Below are positions 34,538 through 43,006 of a DNA stretch of 64,000 bases, in pieces. How positions within the stretch are numbered: position 1 is the stretch's first letter; each line of letters opens with the position of its first letter. Below the pieces are notes generated by a model. It had not been told where the DNA came from, searched no databases, and saw only the letters and a list, made by a program, of their open reading frames with translations. This DNA is from JAUIAI01 sp041396685 (GTDB lineage Bacteria > Pseudomonadota > Gammaproteobacteria > Burkholderiales > Burkholderiaceae_E), in assembly GCA_041396685.1 (NCBI GenBank), contig JAWKYD010000009.1, positions 186,001-250,000 of the forward strand, written 5' to 3'. A program made the position numbers and the translations under genes.

Positions 34538-35815
34538 GTGACTCAGATTCGAACCGATATCGTCGTGGTCGGTGCCGGCGTCGCCGGTCTGACTGCGGCT
34601 GCGTCTCTAGCGGGCGCGGGCTTCAAGGTCGTGCTCGTTCATCGCGGTCCCGCAATCGCCGGACTCGCCAGCGCGCCGTTGGCCGGGCCCTTCGACCCGC
34701 GCGTCTACGCGATCTCGCCCGAGAACGCCGGCTTGCTGCGGTCGGTCGGTGCCTGGCAGGCGCTCGTCGCGGCCCGGGTCGCTCCGGTCTACGACATGCG
34801 GGTGTTTCCACGCGCGGGCCTGGCGCCCGGCCATGTCGACGAGTTGCACTTGTCGGCCTACGAGGGCCGCACGGAGTCGCTTGCCTGGATCATCGAGCAG
34901 GACAACCTGCTGCGTGCTCTGGCTGCGGCCATGCCCGGCCGCGTGCGTGAAACGACGGGTGAGATCGCCGGCATCGCGTGGTCGCAAGACGGCCGTTCGG
35001 TTACGGTCGACCTCGAGGATGGGCAAAGAGTGCGTGCGGCCTTGCTGGTCGGCGCCGACGGCGCGCGCTCCGCCGTGCGCGCGCACGCTGGCATCGCCGT
35101 GCAGGGCGACGCCTACGATCATCACGCGGTGGTCGCGCATCTGCATTGCGAGGCCGGGCATCGCGACACCGCCTGGCAGTGGTTCGGCGATCATGGCGTG
35201 CTGGCCTTGTTGCCGCTGCCCGATTCGGCCGACGTCGGCCCGCCCGCCGCCGATCCGGTGAGCGGCCGTATGGTCAGCATCGTGTGGTCCACGGCCCCGG
35301 GGCGCGCGCGCTCGCTGGTCGAGGGGGGCGCGCAGGCGCTCGGTGAGGCGGTGGCCGAGGTGGCCGGCGGCCTGCTGGGTGAGATGCGCCCTATCAGTGA
35401 TCCGATCGCGTTCCCGCTGGCGCGTCGCTGGGCGAGCAGCCCCATCGGCGAGCGCCTGGTTCTGATCGGCGACGCTGCCCACGTCATGCATCCACTGGCC
35501 GGGCAGGGCCTGAATGTCGGCCTGGGCGACGTGCTCGACCTGACCGAGGTGTTGGCGCAGGCGCGCGGAAGGTTTTCCGGCAGCGGCTTCGATCCCGGCC
35601 AGGCCTTGCTGCTGCGCCGTCATCGTCGGCGCCGCGCCGAGCCGGTCGGCTCGATGCTCGCGCTCACCGATGGCCTGCAGCGCCTGTTCGGCCCGGCCAC
35701 GGCGTCGCCGGCCGCGCTGCCCCTGCGTGCGGTACGCGATGCCGGCTGGCGGTTATTTGCAAGGCAGGCGCTGCTGCGCCGACAATTGACTCGCGCGGCA
35801 ACCCGCACCCGATGA
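34538..35815 (+). CDS. UbiH/UbiF/VisC/COQ6 family ubiquinone hydroxylase
   Basis: A 425-residue FAD monooxygenase of ubiquinone synthesis. VVVGAGVAGLTAA at residues 9-21 binds FAD, and the DG motif VGADGARSAVR and the GD motif LVLIGDAAHVMHPLAGQGLNVGLGD follow. It hydroxylates one position of the polyprenyl-phenol ring; which position (UbiH, UbiF or UbiI-like) cannot be decided from motifs. The GTG start at 34538 is fixed by the FAD motif position, and there is no ribosome-binding site because a -10 box stands in that place. dsbC follows 16 bp later. Confidence 0.9.
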   Translation: MTQIRTDIVVVGAGVAGLTAAASLAGAGFKVVLVHRGPAIAGLASAPLAGPFDPRVYAISPENAGLLRSVGAWQALVAARVAPVYDMRVFPRAGLAPGHVDELHLSAYEGRTESLAWIIEQDNLLRALAAAMPGRVRETTGEIAGIAWSQDGRSVTVDLEDGQRVRAALLVGADGARSAVRAHAGIAVQGDAYDHHAVVAHLHCEAGHRDTAWQWFGDHGVLALLPLPDSADVGPPAADPVSGRMVSIVWSTAPGRARSLVEGGAQALGEAVAEVAGGLLGEMRPISDPIAFPLARRWASSPIGERLVLIGDAAHVMHPLAGQGLNVGLGDVLDLTEVLAQARGRFSGSGFDPGQALLLRRHRRRRAEPVGSMLALTDGLQRLFGPATASPAALPLRAVRDAGWRLFARQALLRRQLTRAATRTR

Positions 35816-35831
35816 CCACTACGGAATCGCC

Positions 35832-36632
35832 ATGAGACCTCATTCCAAACGCATGCCCGCCCTCGTGCTGGCGCTCGCCGCCACTCTCGCGACGATTCTG
35901 CCGGGTGCGTTCGCTCAGAATCGGGTGACCGCGGACGCCACGCCGGCGGTGACGGCCGTCGCACCCGAACTCGAACGACAGATCAAGGATCGGATCCGCG
36001 CCTGGACCGGCGGCCGATTCCTCGCCGAGAGCGTCAATGCGACGCCGATGTCGAATCTGCTCGAGATACGCATCCGCAACGATCTGTACTACGTCGATCG
36101 CGAGGGCCGCTACATCCTGATCGACGGCGAACTGGTCGACATGAACACCAATCGCAACTTCACGCGTGAGCGCATGGAAGAGGTGTTGGCCATCGATTTC
36201 TCGGTGCTGCCGATCGACAAGGCCATCAAGATGGTCAACGGTGCCGGCGAGCGCACGGTGGCCCTGTTCGAAGACCCCAACTGCACTTACTGCAAACGTC
36301 TGCGCGCCGATCTGATGCGCATCGACAACCTGACCGTGTACACGTTCGCCTATCCGATCCTGGCCGCCGATTCGGACGTGAAGTCGCGCAAGGTCTTGTG
36401 TGCCGACGACCCGTCCACCGCCTGGAACGATCTGATGCTGACGGGCGTGGCGCCTTCCAATGACGGTTCCTGCAAAACCCCGATCGCCGAGATCAAGGCG
36501 CTTGGCGAAGGTCTCGGCGTGTCGGCGACGCCCACCTTGTTCTTTCCGTCCGGCAAACGCCTGCAGGGCTACGTGCCGCCGACGCGCTTCGTCGAGGCGC
36601 TCGATCAGAACCAGAAGCCCAAGGGCAGCTGA
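35832..36632 (+). CDS. dsbC: DsbC family thiol:disulfide interchange protein
   Basis: A periplasmic disulfide isomerase/reductase, 266 residues. A signal peptide ends about AFA, the N-terminal DsbC dimerisation domain has LLEIRIRNDLYYVDREGRYILIDGELVD, and the thioredoxin domain has the redox motif CTYC (about residue 153) and the cis-proline in SATPTLFF. Two further cysteines (KVLCADD, DGSCKTP) match the second disulfide of DsbC. It probably shares a transcript with the ubiquinone hydroxylase upstream, a pairing that I associate with Burkholderiales. Confidence 0.92.
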   Translation: MRPHSKRMPALVLALAATLATILPGAFAQNRVTADATPAVTAVAPELERQIKDRIRAWTGGRFLAESVNATPMSNLLEIRIRNDLYYVDREGRYILIDGELVDMNTNRNFTRERMEEVLAIDFSVLPIDKAIKMVNGAGERTVALFEDPNCTYCKRLRADLMRIDNLTVYTFAYPILAADSDVKSRKVLCADDPSTAWNDLMLTGVAPSNDGSCKTPIAEIKALGEGLGVSATPTLFFPSGKRLQGYVPPTRFVEALDQNQKPKGS

Positions 36633-36727
36633 ACGCCGGGCCCATCCGGCACGGGGCTAGACATCATGGTCGCCAGCCGACTGTCCCGGTGAGCGGGTAG
36701 GCGGCGAGTTGAGGGGGCGGCCATCGC

Positions 36728-37933
36728 TCACAAGGGCGGTTCGGTCCAGGCCAGCGGCAGTCCGCCGGGAGGTCTCGCGCCCCTTGGCCAGAGCAACCAC
36801 ATTCGAACCGGTGCGTTCAGTGCGGAGGCTTCGCGGGCGGCGGCGTCGTCCGAGCCCGTGAAACGGTCGATCCGGACCGCGCCCCGGATGGCGCCGCCTC
36901 GATCCTGCGCGATCAGCAAGCCCGGCCCCGCTGCGCCTGGCGGCGCCTGCAGATCGCGACCGTACAGCAGGGCCCCGGCAGGCAGGCGGTCGAGGTCGAC
37001 CGCCACCGATGCGCGTGCGGTCAGCGGCACGCCGAGCGCGCCGATCGGGCCTTGCGCGCCCGGGGCACGAGCGTCGGCGTGCGTCGCTGGCAGTTCCCGA
37101 AAGAACACGACACGCGGATTGGTCTGCATGACGGCGGCGGCGCGATTCGGGTTTCTGCGCAGCCAATCCTTGATTGCATCGGCCGACAGCGACTCGCGGG
37201 TCAGTTCACCGCTCGCGATCAGAGTACGGCCGATCGCGTGATACGGATGGCGATTGTGCGCGGCGAAGCCGACGCGCATGATCGATCCGTCGCGCAGCCG
37301 GATCCGCCCGGAGCCCTGGATCTGCAGGAAGAACGCTTCGATGGGATCGTCGACCCAGACCAGTTCGCGGCCGGCGACACCGGCGGCCCGCGGGTCGACT
37401 GCGATTTCGGCGCGGGTCGGCCCCGGCGAAGCGTCGGAGGCGGCGCGCGCCGGCGGGCCGTACAGGGGCGCCTGAGTTTCGCTCTGCCGTTCGCGACTGC
37501 CGGTGACGAGCGGTTCGTGATAGCCGGTCATCAGGCCCACGCCGAGGCCGGTGTCCTCGACGATCGGCCAGGCCACGAATCCGCGCGCAATCGCCTGGCG
37601 CATGGCGCGCTCGTCCGGAGCCTGGTCCAACAGGGCGCAGGAGGCCTCGCGCATGCGTCGCGACGACTCGTCGGGCGCGCCGGTGAGCCAGCGACCACGG
37701 CATTGGCTGCGCAGCGCATTGGCGATGGGCGCTGTCGCGGCCTGTTCCCAGCCGGGCAGTGCAGCCACCGCCTTGGGGCCCGGCGTCACCCAGGTGGTAT
37801 CGCCGGGCGGCCACAGAGCGCAGCCGCCGACGCCGGTCGCGATCAGCCACGGCGTGCATCGGCGGGCTAGTCGCGACAGCGGCCTGATGCCCGATCTCGC
37901 TGGCGTCGGACGATTGCCGCCGCGCAGGTTCAT
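36728..37933 (-). CDS. mltA: Membrane-bound lytic murein transglycosylase A
   Basis: A 401-residue lipoprotein enzyme that cleaves peptidoglycan glycan strands to 1,6-anhydromuramic products. A signal peptide ends near VGGC, although the lipobox is not ideal. The MltA core has TGYHEPLVTGS, VDDPIEAFFLQIQGSGRI and the C-terminal 3D motif AQDRGGAIRGAVRIDRFTG with the catalytic aspartate. The enzyme is inner-leaflet outer-membrane anchored. ATG 37933 is 20 bp after the apaG stop, so apaG-mltA form an operon. Confidence 0.92.
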   Translation of the reverse strand: MNLRGGNRPTPARSGIRPLSRLARRCTPWLIATGVGGCALWPPGDTTWVTPGPKAVAALPGWEQAATAPIANALRSQCRGRWLTGAPDESSRRMREASCALLDQAPDERAMRQAIARGFVAWPIVEDTGLGVGLMTGYHEPLVTGSRERQSETQAPLYGPPARAASDASPGPTRAEIAVDPRAAGVAGRELVWVDDPIEAFFLQIQGSGRIRLRDGSIMRVGFAAHNRHPYHAIGRTLIASGELTRESLSADAIKDWLRRNPNRAAAVMQTNPRVVFFRELPATHADARAPGAQGPIGALGVPLTARASVAVDLDRLPAGALLYGRDLQAPPGAAGPGLLIAQDRGGAIRGAVRIDRFTGSDDAAAREASALNAPVRMWLLWPRGARPPGGLPLAWTEPPL

Positions 37934-37953
37934 GGTGACGCGGCCCGACGCGC

Positions 37954-38346
37954 TCAGTGCAGCGTGCGCGGAATTGCGAGCGTGAACGGCGCGATCTCGG
38001 CGTCGAAACGGTGGCCATCCTCGGCCACGAAGAAATAGCTGCCGCGCATGGTACCGACCGAGGTCGCGAGTTCGCTGCCGCTCGTGTAGTCGAAATGTTC
38101 GCCCGGCTGCAGCAAGGGTTGGCGACCCACCACACCCAGGCCGCGCACCTCGACCAGCTTGCCGTTCATGTCCTCGATCAGCCAGTGGCGGCTGATCAGT
38201 TGAGCGGCCACGCTGCCCTTGTTGAGAATGCGCACCGTATAGGCGAACGCATAGCGATGCGACTCCGTATCGGATTGCTCGGCCAGATAGCGGGTCTCGA
38301 TCGTGATCTCGATGCTGTACTTGGGTTCGCGATTGACTTCGGTCAT
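37954..38346 (-). CDS. apaG: ApaG (Co2+/Mg2+ efflux protein family)
   Basis: A 130-residue fibronectin-III-like protein. YSIEITIETRYLAEQSD, FAYTVRILNKG, SRHWLIEDMNG, GVVGRQPLLQPGEHFDYTSG and MRGSYFFVAEDG are near-invariant ApaG segments. Its biochemical role is unsettled (linked to Co resistance and Ap4A metabolism; homologous domain in F-box proteins). ATG 38346 is preceded by GGAAAG. Gene order mltA-apaG divergent from rpe-gph-trpE is one I associate with betaproteobacteria. Confidence 0.95.
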   Translation of the reverse strand: MTEVNREPKYSIEITIETRYLAEQSDTESHRYAFAYTVRILNKGSVAAQLISRHWLIEDMNGKLVEVRGLGVVGRQPLLQPGEHFDYTSGSELATSVGTMRGSYFFVAEDGHRFDAEIAPFTLAIPRTLH

Positions 38347-38381
38347 CTGGGACGCTTTCCGGCCGCAATACAATGGCGCGC

Positions 38382-38387
38382 ATTATA
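38382..38387 (-). promoter_or_regulatory. Candidate -10 element for apaG-mltA
   Basis: ATTATA on the plus strand reads TATAAT on the minus strand, a perfect -10, about 35 bases before the apaG ATG. The -35 region is GC-rich and unconvincing. Confidence 0.4.
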
Positions 38388-38429
38388 GGAGTCCGCCGCG
38401 ATCCGCCGGCATTCACGAAGGTTCCCGAC

Positions 38430-39152
38430 ATGGTCAGCCACAGTGCGACGTCTCTTCCAGCGCCGGTCATCGCACCGAGCATTTTGTCGGCCGACTTCGC
38501 CCGTCTCGGCGACGAGGTCGTGGCGCTGGAGGCCGGCGGCGCGGACTGGGTCCATTTCGACGTGATGGACAACCACTACGTGCCCAACCTGACGATGGGA
38601 CCGATGTTCTGCAAGGCATTGCGCAAGCATGTACGGATCCCCCTCGATGTCCATCTGATGGTCGAGAATCCCGATCCGCTGGTCGATGCCTTTGCCGATG
38701 CTGGCGCCGATATCCTCAGTGTGCATCCCGAATCGACACGTCATCTCGATCGCACCCTGCAGCTCATTCGTGATCGCGGCTGCAAGGCCGGCGTGGTGCT
38801 GAATCCAGCCTCGCCCCTGAGCTGGCTCGATCACGTGCTGGGCCGGATCGATCTCGTTTTGCTGATGACCGTCAACCCCGGATTCGGTGGCCAGTCGTTC
38901 ATCGAGGCCATGCTGGCCAAGATCGGTCAGGCGCGTGCGCGCCTGACCGCACATCACGCGGCCGGCGGCGCTCCGGTTCGCTTGCAGGTCGATGGCGGCG
39001 TCAATCCGAAGAACATCGCCACCATCGCCGCCGCGGGCGCGGATGCATTCGTGGCCGGCTCGGCGGTGTTCGGTGCGCCCGATGCCGATGGCGGCTATCG
39101 TGGGGTGATCGGGCGCTTGCGCGAAGCGGCATCTGCCCGCTACCAGGCCTGA
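38430..39152 (+). CDS. rpe: Ribulose-phosphate 3-epimerase
   Basis: A 240-residue TIM barrel interconverting ribulose-5-phosphate and xylulose-5-phosphate (pentose phosphate pathway). IAPSILSADFARLGDEV, HFDVMDNHYVPNLTMGP (metal-binding His/Asp), DVHLMVENP, LMTVNPGFGGQ and QVDGGVNPKN give all the metal and phosphate sites. ATG 38430 is used, with GAAGG about 9 bases upstream; an ATG at 38373 in frame would add 19 residues not typical of the family. gph follows 14 bp later. Confidence 0.96.
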   Translation: MVSHSATSLPAPVIAPSILSADFARLGDEVVALEAGGADWVHFDVMDNHYVPNLTMGPMFCKALRKHVRIPLDVHLMVENPDPLVDAFADAGADILSVHPESTRHLDRTLQLIRDRGCKAGVVLNPASPLSWLDHVLGRIDLVLLMTVNPGFGGQSFIEAMLAKIGQARARLTAHHAAGGAPVRLQVDGGVNPKNIATIAAAGADAFVAGSAVFGAPDADGGYRGVIGRLREAASARYQA

Positions 39153-39166
39153 CGGCCGCCGGTCCG

Positions 39167-39850
39167 ATGACTGATTCTCACGATCTTCGTCGCACACGCG
39201 CGTTGCTGTTCGACCTCGATGGCACCTTGCTCGACACCGTCGCCGATCTTGCCGAGGCCACCAATGCGATGCTGCTCGAACTCGGTCGCGCGCCGCTGCC
39301 GGTGGCGCGCATTGCCACTTTCGTCGGCAAGGGCGCCGACCGGCTGGTCCATCGCGCGCTGACCAACGACGCCCATGGGCAGGCCGCCAACGATGAGTTC
39401 GACCGAGCGCGGGCAGCGTTCGATCGCCACTATGCGCGCGAAAACGGCCGTCAGGCGCGCCCTTACGATGGTGTCGTCGAAGGGCTCGAGCGTTTCAGCG
39501 CGCGCGGTCTGCCGATGGCCTGCGTGACCAACAAGCCGCAGGGTTTCTCCGAGCAATTGCTGGCCGCCAGTGGCCTGGCCCGCTACTTCGCCGTGGTGAT
39601 CGGTGGCGACGTGTTGCCACGCCGCAAGCCCGACCCCTTGCCGCTGCTGGAGGCGGCCACCCGTCTCGGGCAGCGTCCGGAACACTGTCTGATGGTTGGC
39701 GATTCGGCCAATGATGCGGCCGCGGCGCGTGCCGCCCGCATGCCGGTGCTGCTGGTGCCGTATGGCTACAACGAAGGCGAACCCATCGGGAGCGTTGAAT
39801 CTGATGGTATAGTGCATTCCTTCTTGGACGTCGATCGTCAACTGGGTTGA
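39167..39850 (+). CDS. gph: Phosphoglycolate phosphatase
   Basis: A 227-residue HAD phosphatase removing phosphate from 2-phosphoglycolate. Motif I FDLDGTLLDT, motif II VTNKP, motif III lysine in RRKPDP and motif IV VGDSANDAAAA are intact; the cap domain (residues ~20-90) is of the Gph type. It is the second gene of rpe-gph. Its stop lies five bases before the candidate trp leader peptide, so the trp genes may be partly read through from here. Confidence 0.93.
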   Translation: MTDSHDLRRTRALLFDLDGTLLDTVADLAEATNAMLLELGRAPLPVARIATFVGKGADRLVHRALTNDAHGQAANDEFDRARAAFDRHYARENGRQARPYDGVVEGLERFSARGLPMACVTNKPQGFSEQLLAASGLARYFAVVIGGDVLPRRKPDPLPLLEAATRLGQRPEHCLMVGDSANDAAAARAARMPVLLVPYGYNEGEPIGSVESDGIVHSFLDVDRQLG

Positions 39851-39855
39851 AGCAC

Positions 39856-39921
39856 ATGTCGGTCATTCGGGAGTCTTGGCGCGTCATGCCGCGATGGCAA
39901 CGCGCCCTTTGCTGGCGCTAG
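39856..39921 (+). CDS. Candidate trp leader peptide (21 residues, three Trp)
   Basis: A short frame from ATG 39856 to TAG 39921 lies between gph and trpE. Its product has tryptophan at positions 8, 14 and 20; the second half reads SWRVMPRWQRALCWR. An internal ATG at 39886 would give 11 residues with two Trp. Expected Trp content is about one per 70 residues, so three in 21 is high, although TGG is not rare by chance in GC-rich DNA. The coding region folds into a strong hairpin. Ribosome stalling here could control trpE, but no T-rich terminator is visible. Confidence 0.45.
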   Translation: MSVIRESWRVMPRWQRALCWR

Positions 39922-40026
39922 TTCGCGCTCCCGTTTCGTCGCCCCTCTTCGGCGACCCCGATCGCAAGCCCGCCCGCCGCCCGCGGGTTCCTCACGACAC
40001 AGTCGCCTGCCGGTTCCGCCGTGTCG
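39868..40026 (+). promoter_or_regulatory. Structured leader upstream of trpE
   Basis: GGCGCGT (39878-39884) pairs perfectly with ACGCGCC (39900-39906), with an inner TGCC/GGCA pairing; CGGGAG (39868-39873) can pair with CTCCCG (39928-39933); GTCGCC (39938-39943) pairs with GGCGAC (39951-39956); and CGACAC (39995-40000) pairs with GTGTCG (40021-40026). The first hairpins overlap the Trp codons of the candidate leader peptide. This is an attenuator-like layout without a U tract. Confidence 0.4.
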
Positions 40027-40050
40027 GGCCAGTGCCACGATCAAGACACC

Positions 40051-41595
40051 ATGACCGAGTTCGAATTCAATGCGTTGGCCGCCCAGGGCTTCAACCGCAT
40101 CCCCTTGTTGCTCGAGTGCCCGGCCGATCTGGACACGCCGCTCTCGCTGTATTTGAAGCTCACGCAGGGCGAGAGCCGGGCCAACAGCCTGTTGCTCGAA
40201 TCCGTTCTGGGCGGCGAGCGCTTCGGTCGATACTCGTTCATCGGCCTGCCGGCGCGGGTATCGATCCGTGCCCATGCCGACCAGATCTCCGTACTGCGCG
40301 ACGGCCGTGAACTCGAGCAGCACGTCGGCGACCCGATCGAATTCGTGCGTGGCTTCCAGCGGCGCTATCGCGCCGCACTGCGGCCCGGACTGCCGCGTTT
40401 TTGTGGCGGTCTGGCGGGCACCTTCGGCTACGACCTGGTGCGATTCGTCGAGCCGCGGCTCGGGCCCTGCACGCTGCCGGATCCGGTCGGTGCGCCCGAT
40501 CTGCATCTTCTGCTGATCGATGAACTGGCCATCGTCGACAACCTGCGCGGTGCGCTTTACCTGGTCGTCTACGCCGACCCGTCCGGGCCCGACGCCTATG
40601 CGAATGCGCGTCATCGACTACGCGAGTTGCGGGCGCGCCTGACGCGGGCCGTGATCGAACCGGCCGCCACGCCCGATGGCGGTGACCCCGCCCGGGTCGT
40701 GCGCGATTTCGCCAAGGCCGATTATCTCGCGGCGGTGGAGCGTGCTCGCGAATACATCATGGCCGGCGATCTGATGCAGGTGCAGGTCGGCCAGTGCCTG
40801 CGCAAACCGTTCTCGCATCCGCCATTGATGCTCTACCGCGCATTGCGGGCGATCAATCCGTCGCCCTACATGTACTTCTACGATTTCGGCGACACGCAGG
40901 TGGTCGGCGCCTCGCCCGAGATCCTCGTGCGTCAGGAAACCGTCGCGGTCACCGAGCAGGATGCGCCGGCGGTGCGCCAGTGCGCGCACGATGGCCGGGT
41001 GACCAAGGTCACGATTCGGCCGCTGGCGGGCACGCGGGCGCGCGGTCTGTCGCCCGATCAGGATCAGTCGCTGGCCGACGAACTGCTGGCCGACCCCAAG
41101 GAGCGCGCCGAGCACTTGATGCTGATCGATCTCGCGCGCAACGACATCGGCCGCATCGCAGAGACCGGTACGGTCCGGGTCACCGAGCAGATGGCGATCG
41201 AAAAGTATTCGCACGTCCAGCACATCGTCAGCAACGTCGAAGGCGTGCTGCGCGGCGGGCTCGACGCCATCGACGTGTTTCGTGCCACTTTTCCGGCGGG
41301 CACGCTGACCGGCGCGCCCAAGGTTCGCGCGATGGAACTGATCGACCAGCTCGAGATCACCAAACGCGGCATCTACGGTGGCGCCTGCGGCTATCTGAGC
41401 TTCTCCGGCGAGATGGATCTCGCGATCGCGATCCGCACCGGCATCATCCGGCACGAGCAGCTGTATGTGCAGGCCGCCGCAGGCGTCGTCTACGACTCGA
41501 TCGCCGAGAACGAATGGCGCGAGACCGAGGTCAAGGCGCGCGCGCTGATGCGCGCGGCCGAGCGCGTCGACGAAGGTCTGTCACATGAGCACTGA
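40051..41595 (+). CDS. trpE: Anthranilate synthase component I
   Basis: A 514-residue enzyme that makes anthranilate from chorismate using ammonia from TrpG. The tryptophan feedback motif LLLES is near residue 50. The catalytic core has IRPLAGTRARG, DLARNDIGR, YSHVQHIVSNVEG, FPAGTLTGAPKVRAMELID and GGACGYLSFSGEMD. ATG 40051 is used; its ribosome site is weak. The expected partner trpG is not next: a gene on the opposite strand intervenes. Leader structures upstream suggest attenuation. Confidence 0.96.
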   Translation: MTEFEFNALAAQGFNRIPLLLECPADLDTPLSLYLKLTQGESRANSLLLESVLGGERFGRYSFIGLPARVSIRAHADQISVLRDGRELEQHVGDPIEFVRGFQRRYRAALRPGLPRFCGGLAGTFGYDLVRFVEPRLGPCTLPDPVGAPDLHLLLIDELAIVDNLRGALYLVVYADPSGPDAYANARHRLRELRARLTRAVIEPAATPDGGDPARVVRDFAKADYLAAVERAREYIMAGDLMQVQVGQCLRKPFSHPPLMLYRALRAINPSPYMYFYDFGDTQVVGASPEILVRQETVAVTEQDAPAVRQCAHDGRVTKVTIRPLAGTRARGLSPDQDQSLADELLADPKERAEHLMLIDLARNDIGRIAETGTVRVTEQMAIEKYSHVQHIVSNVEGVLRGGLDAIDVFRATFPAGTLTGAPKVRAMELIDQLEITKRGIYGGACGYLSFSGEMDLAIAIRTGIIRHEQLYVQAAAGVVYDSIAENEWRETEVKARALMRAAERVDEGLSHEH

Positions 41596-41626
41596 GCCTG
41601 CCCGCGCGTGCCCACCCCATGGCCGC

Positions 41627-42253
41627 TCAGCGCGCGGCCAGTACCAGGGTCCAGTAGCTCGTATACGTGTTGCCGCTGCCGCCGTCGACGCGGGCGAGCC
41701 CGATGTCGCGAAACGCGGTGGTCATGAGGTTCGCGCAGTGTTCGGGGCTGTCGACCCAGGCCTGCACGACCGCGGCGACATCGGCCTGCCCGCCGGCGAT
41801 GTTCTCGGCCACGGTGCGCCATGCGTAGCCGGCCGCGGTCACCCGATTGCCGACGTCGCTGCCATTTTCGCCGACATGACTGAACTGATTGTTGTCGCGC
41901 AGCCAGATGGCCTGATCCAGCGCCGCCTGCTCGAGCGGCGCCGACCAGTCGAGCGCGGTGGTCGGCGGGTAGTCGGTCTGCCCGCAGCGTCGGCCGGATG
42001 TTCGCACGGCGTTGATCGCCACCTTGGTCTCGGTGGCCAGGGGCGACTCGGTCGTGCCGCCGGCGCCATCGTTGCCGGTATTGCCGGTTGCGGGGCCGGG
42101 ATCGTCGGAGCCGCCGCACCCGGCGAACAACGCAATGCCCAGCGTGGCTGCGGCCAGTCTCGCGCGGCCCGTCACCCGGGCGCGGTGGGCCCGCGTCAGG
42201 CTGCCGCCCACGGCGGCGTCGGGCCGGTCTCTCGATATCGATGCGATGTTCAT
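41627..42253 (-). CDS. CAP/SCP domain lipoprotein
   Basis: A 208-residue secreted protein. The signal peptide ends in lipobox LFAG before Cys (about residue 46), followed by a Gly/Asp/Thr linker and a CAP domain: NNQFSHVGENGSDVGNRV, YAWRTVAENIAGGQ, WVDSPEHCANLMTTAFRDIGLARV. The HVGEN and EN-GG histidine/glutamate pattern is the CAP cavity; the cysteines (GRRCG, EHCAN) may form a disulfide. Bacterial members have no settled function. It lies antisense between trpE and trpG. GAGGAG 9 bases before ATG 42253 overlaps the trpG ribosome site on the other strand. Confidence 0.88.
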   Translation of the reverse strand: MNIASISRDRPDAAVGGSLTRAHRARVTGRARLAAATLGIALFAGCGGSDDPGPATGNTGNDGAGGTTESPLATETKVAINAVRTSGRRCGQTDYPPTTALDWSAPLEQAALDQAIWLRDNNQFSHVGENGSDVGNRVTAAGYAWRTVAENIAGGQADVAAVVQAWVDSPEHCANLMTTAFRDIGLARVDGGSGNTYTSYWTLVLAAR

Positions 42254-42279
42254 GATCAACACTCCTCGGGAGGCCTCGC

Positions 42280-42876
<597 letters not shown>

Positions 42877-43006
42877 CCCGGCCGGCCGTGCCGTCGCGGT
42901 CCGAAACGGCGGCTTATCGAGCGGGCGGGGCTTTGCCGCGCCCGAGGCAACAATCAGAATGGCCCGGCCGATACGGGCCGCCAATGCCAGGCAACAGGAG
43001 ATTCAG

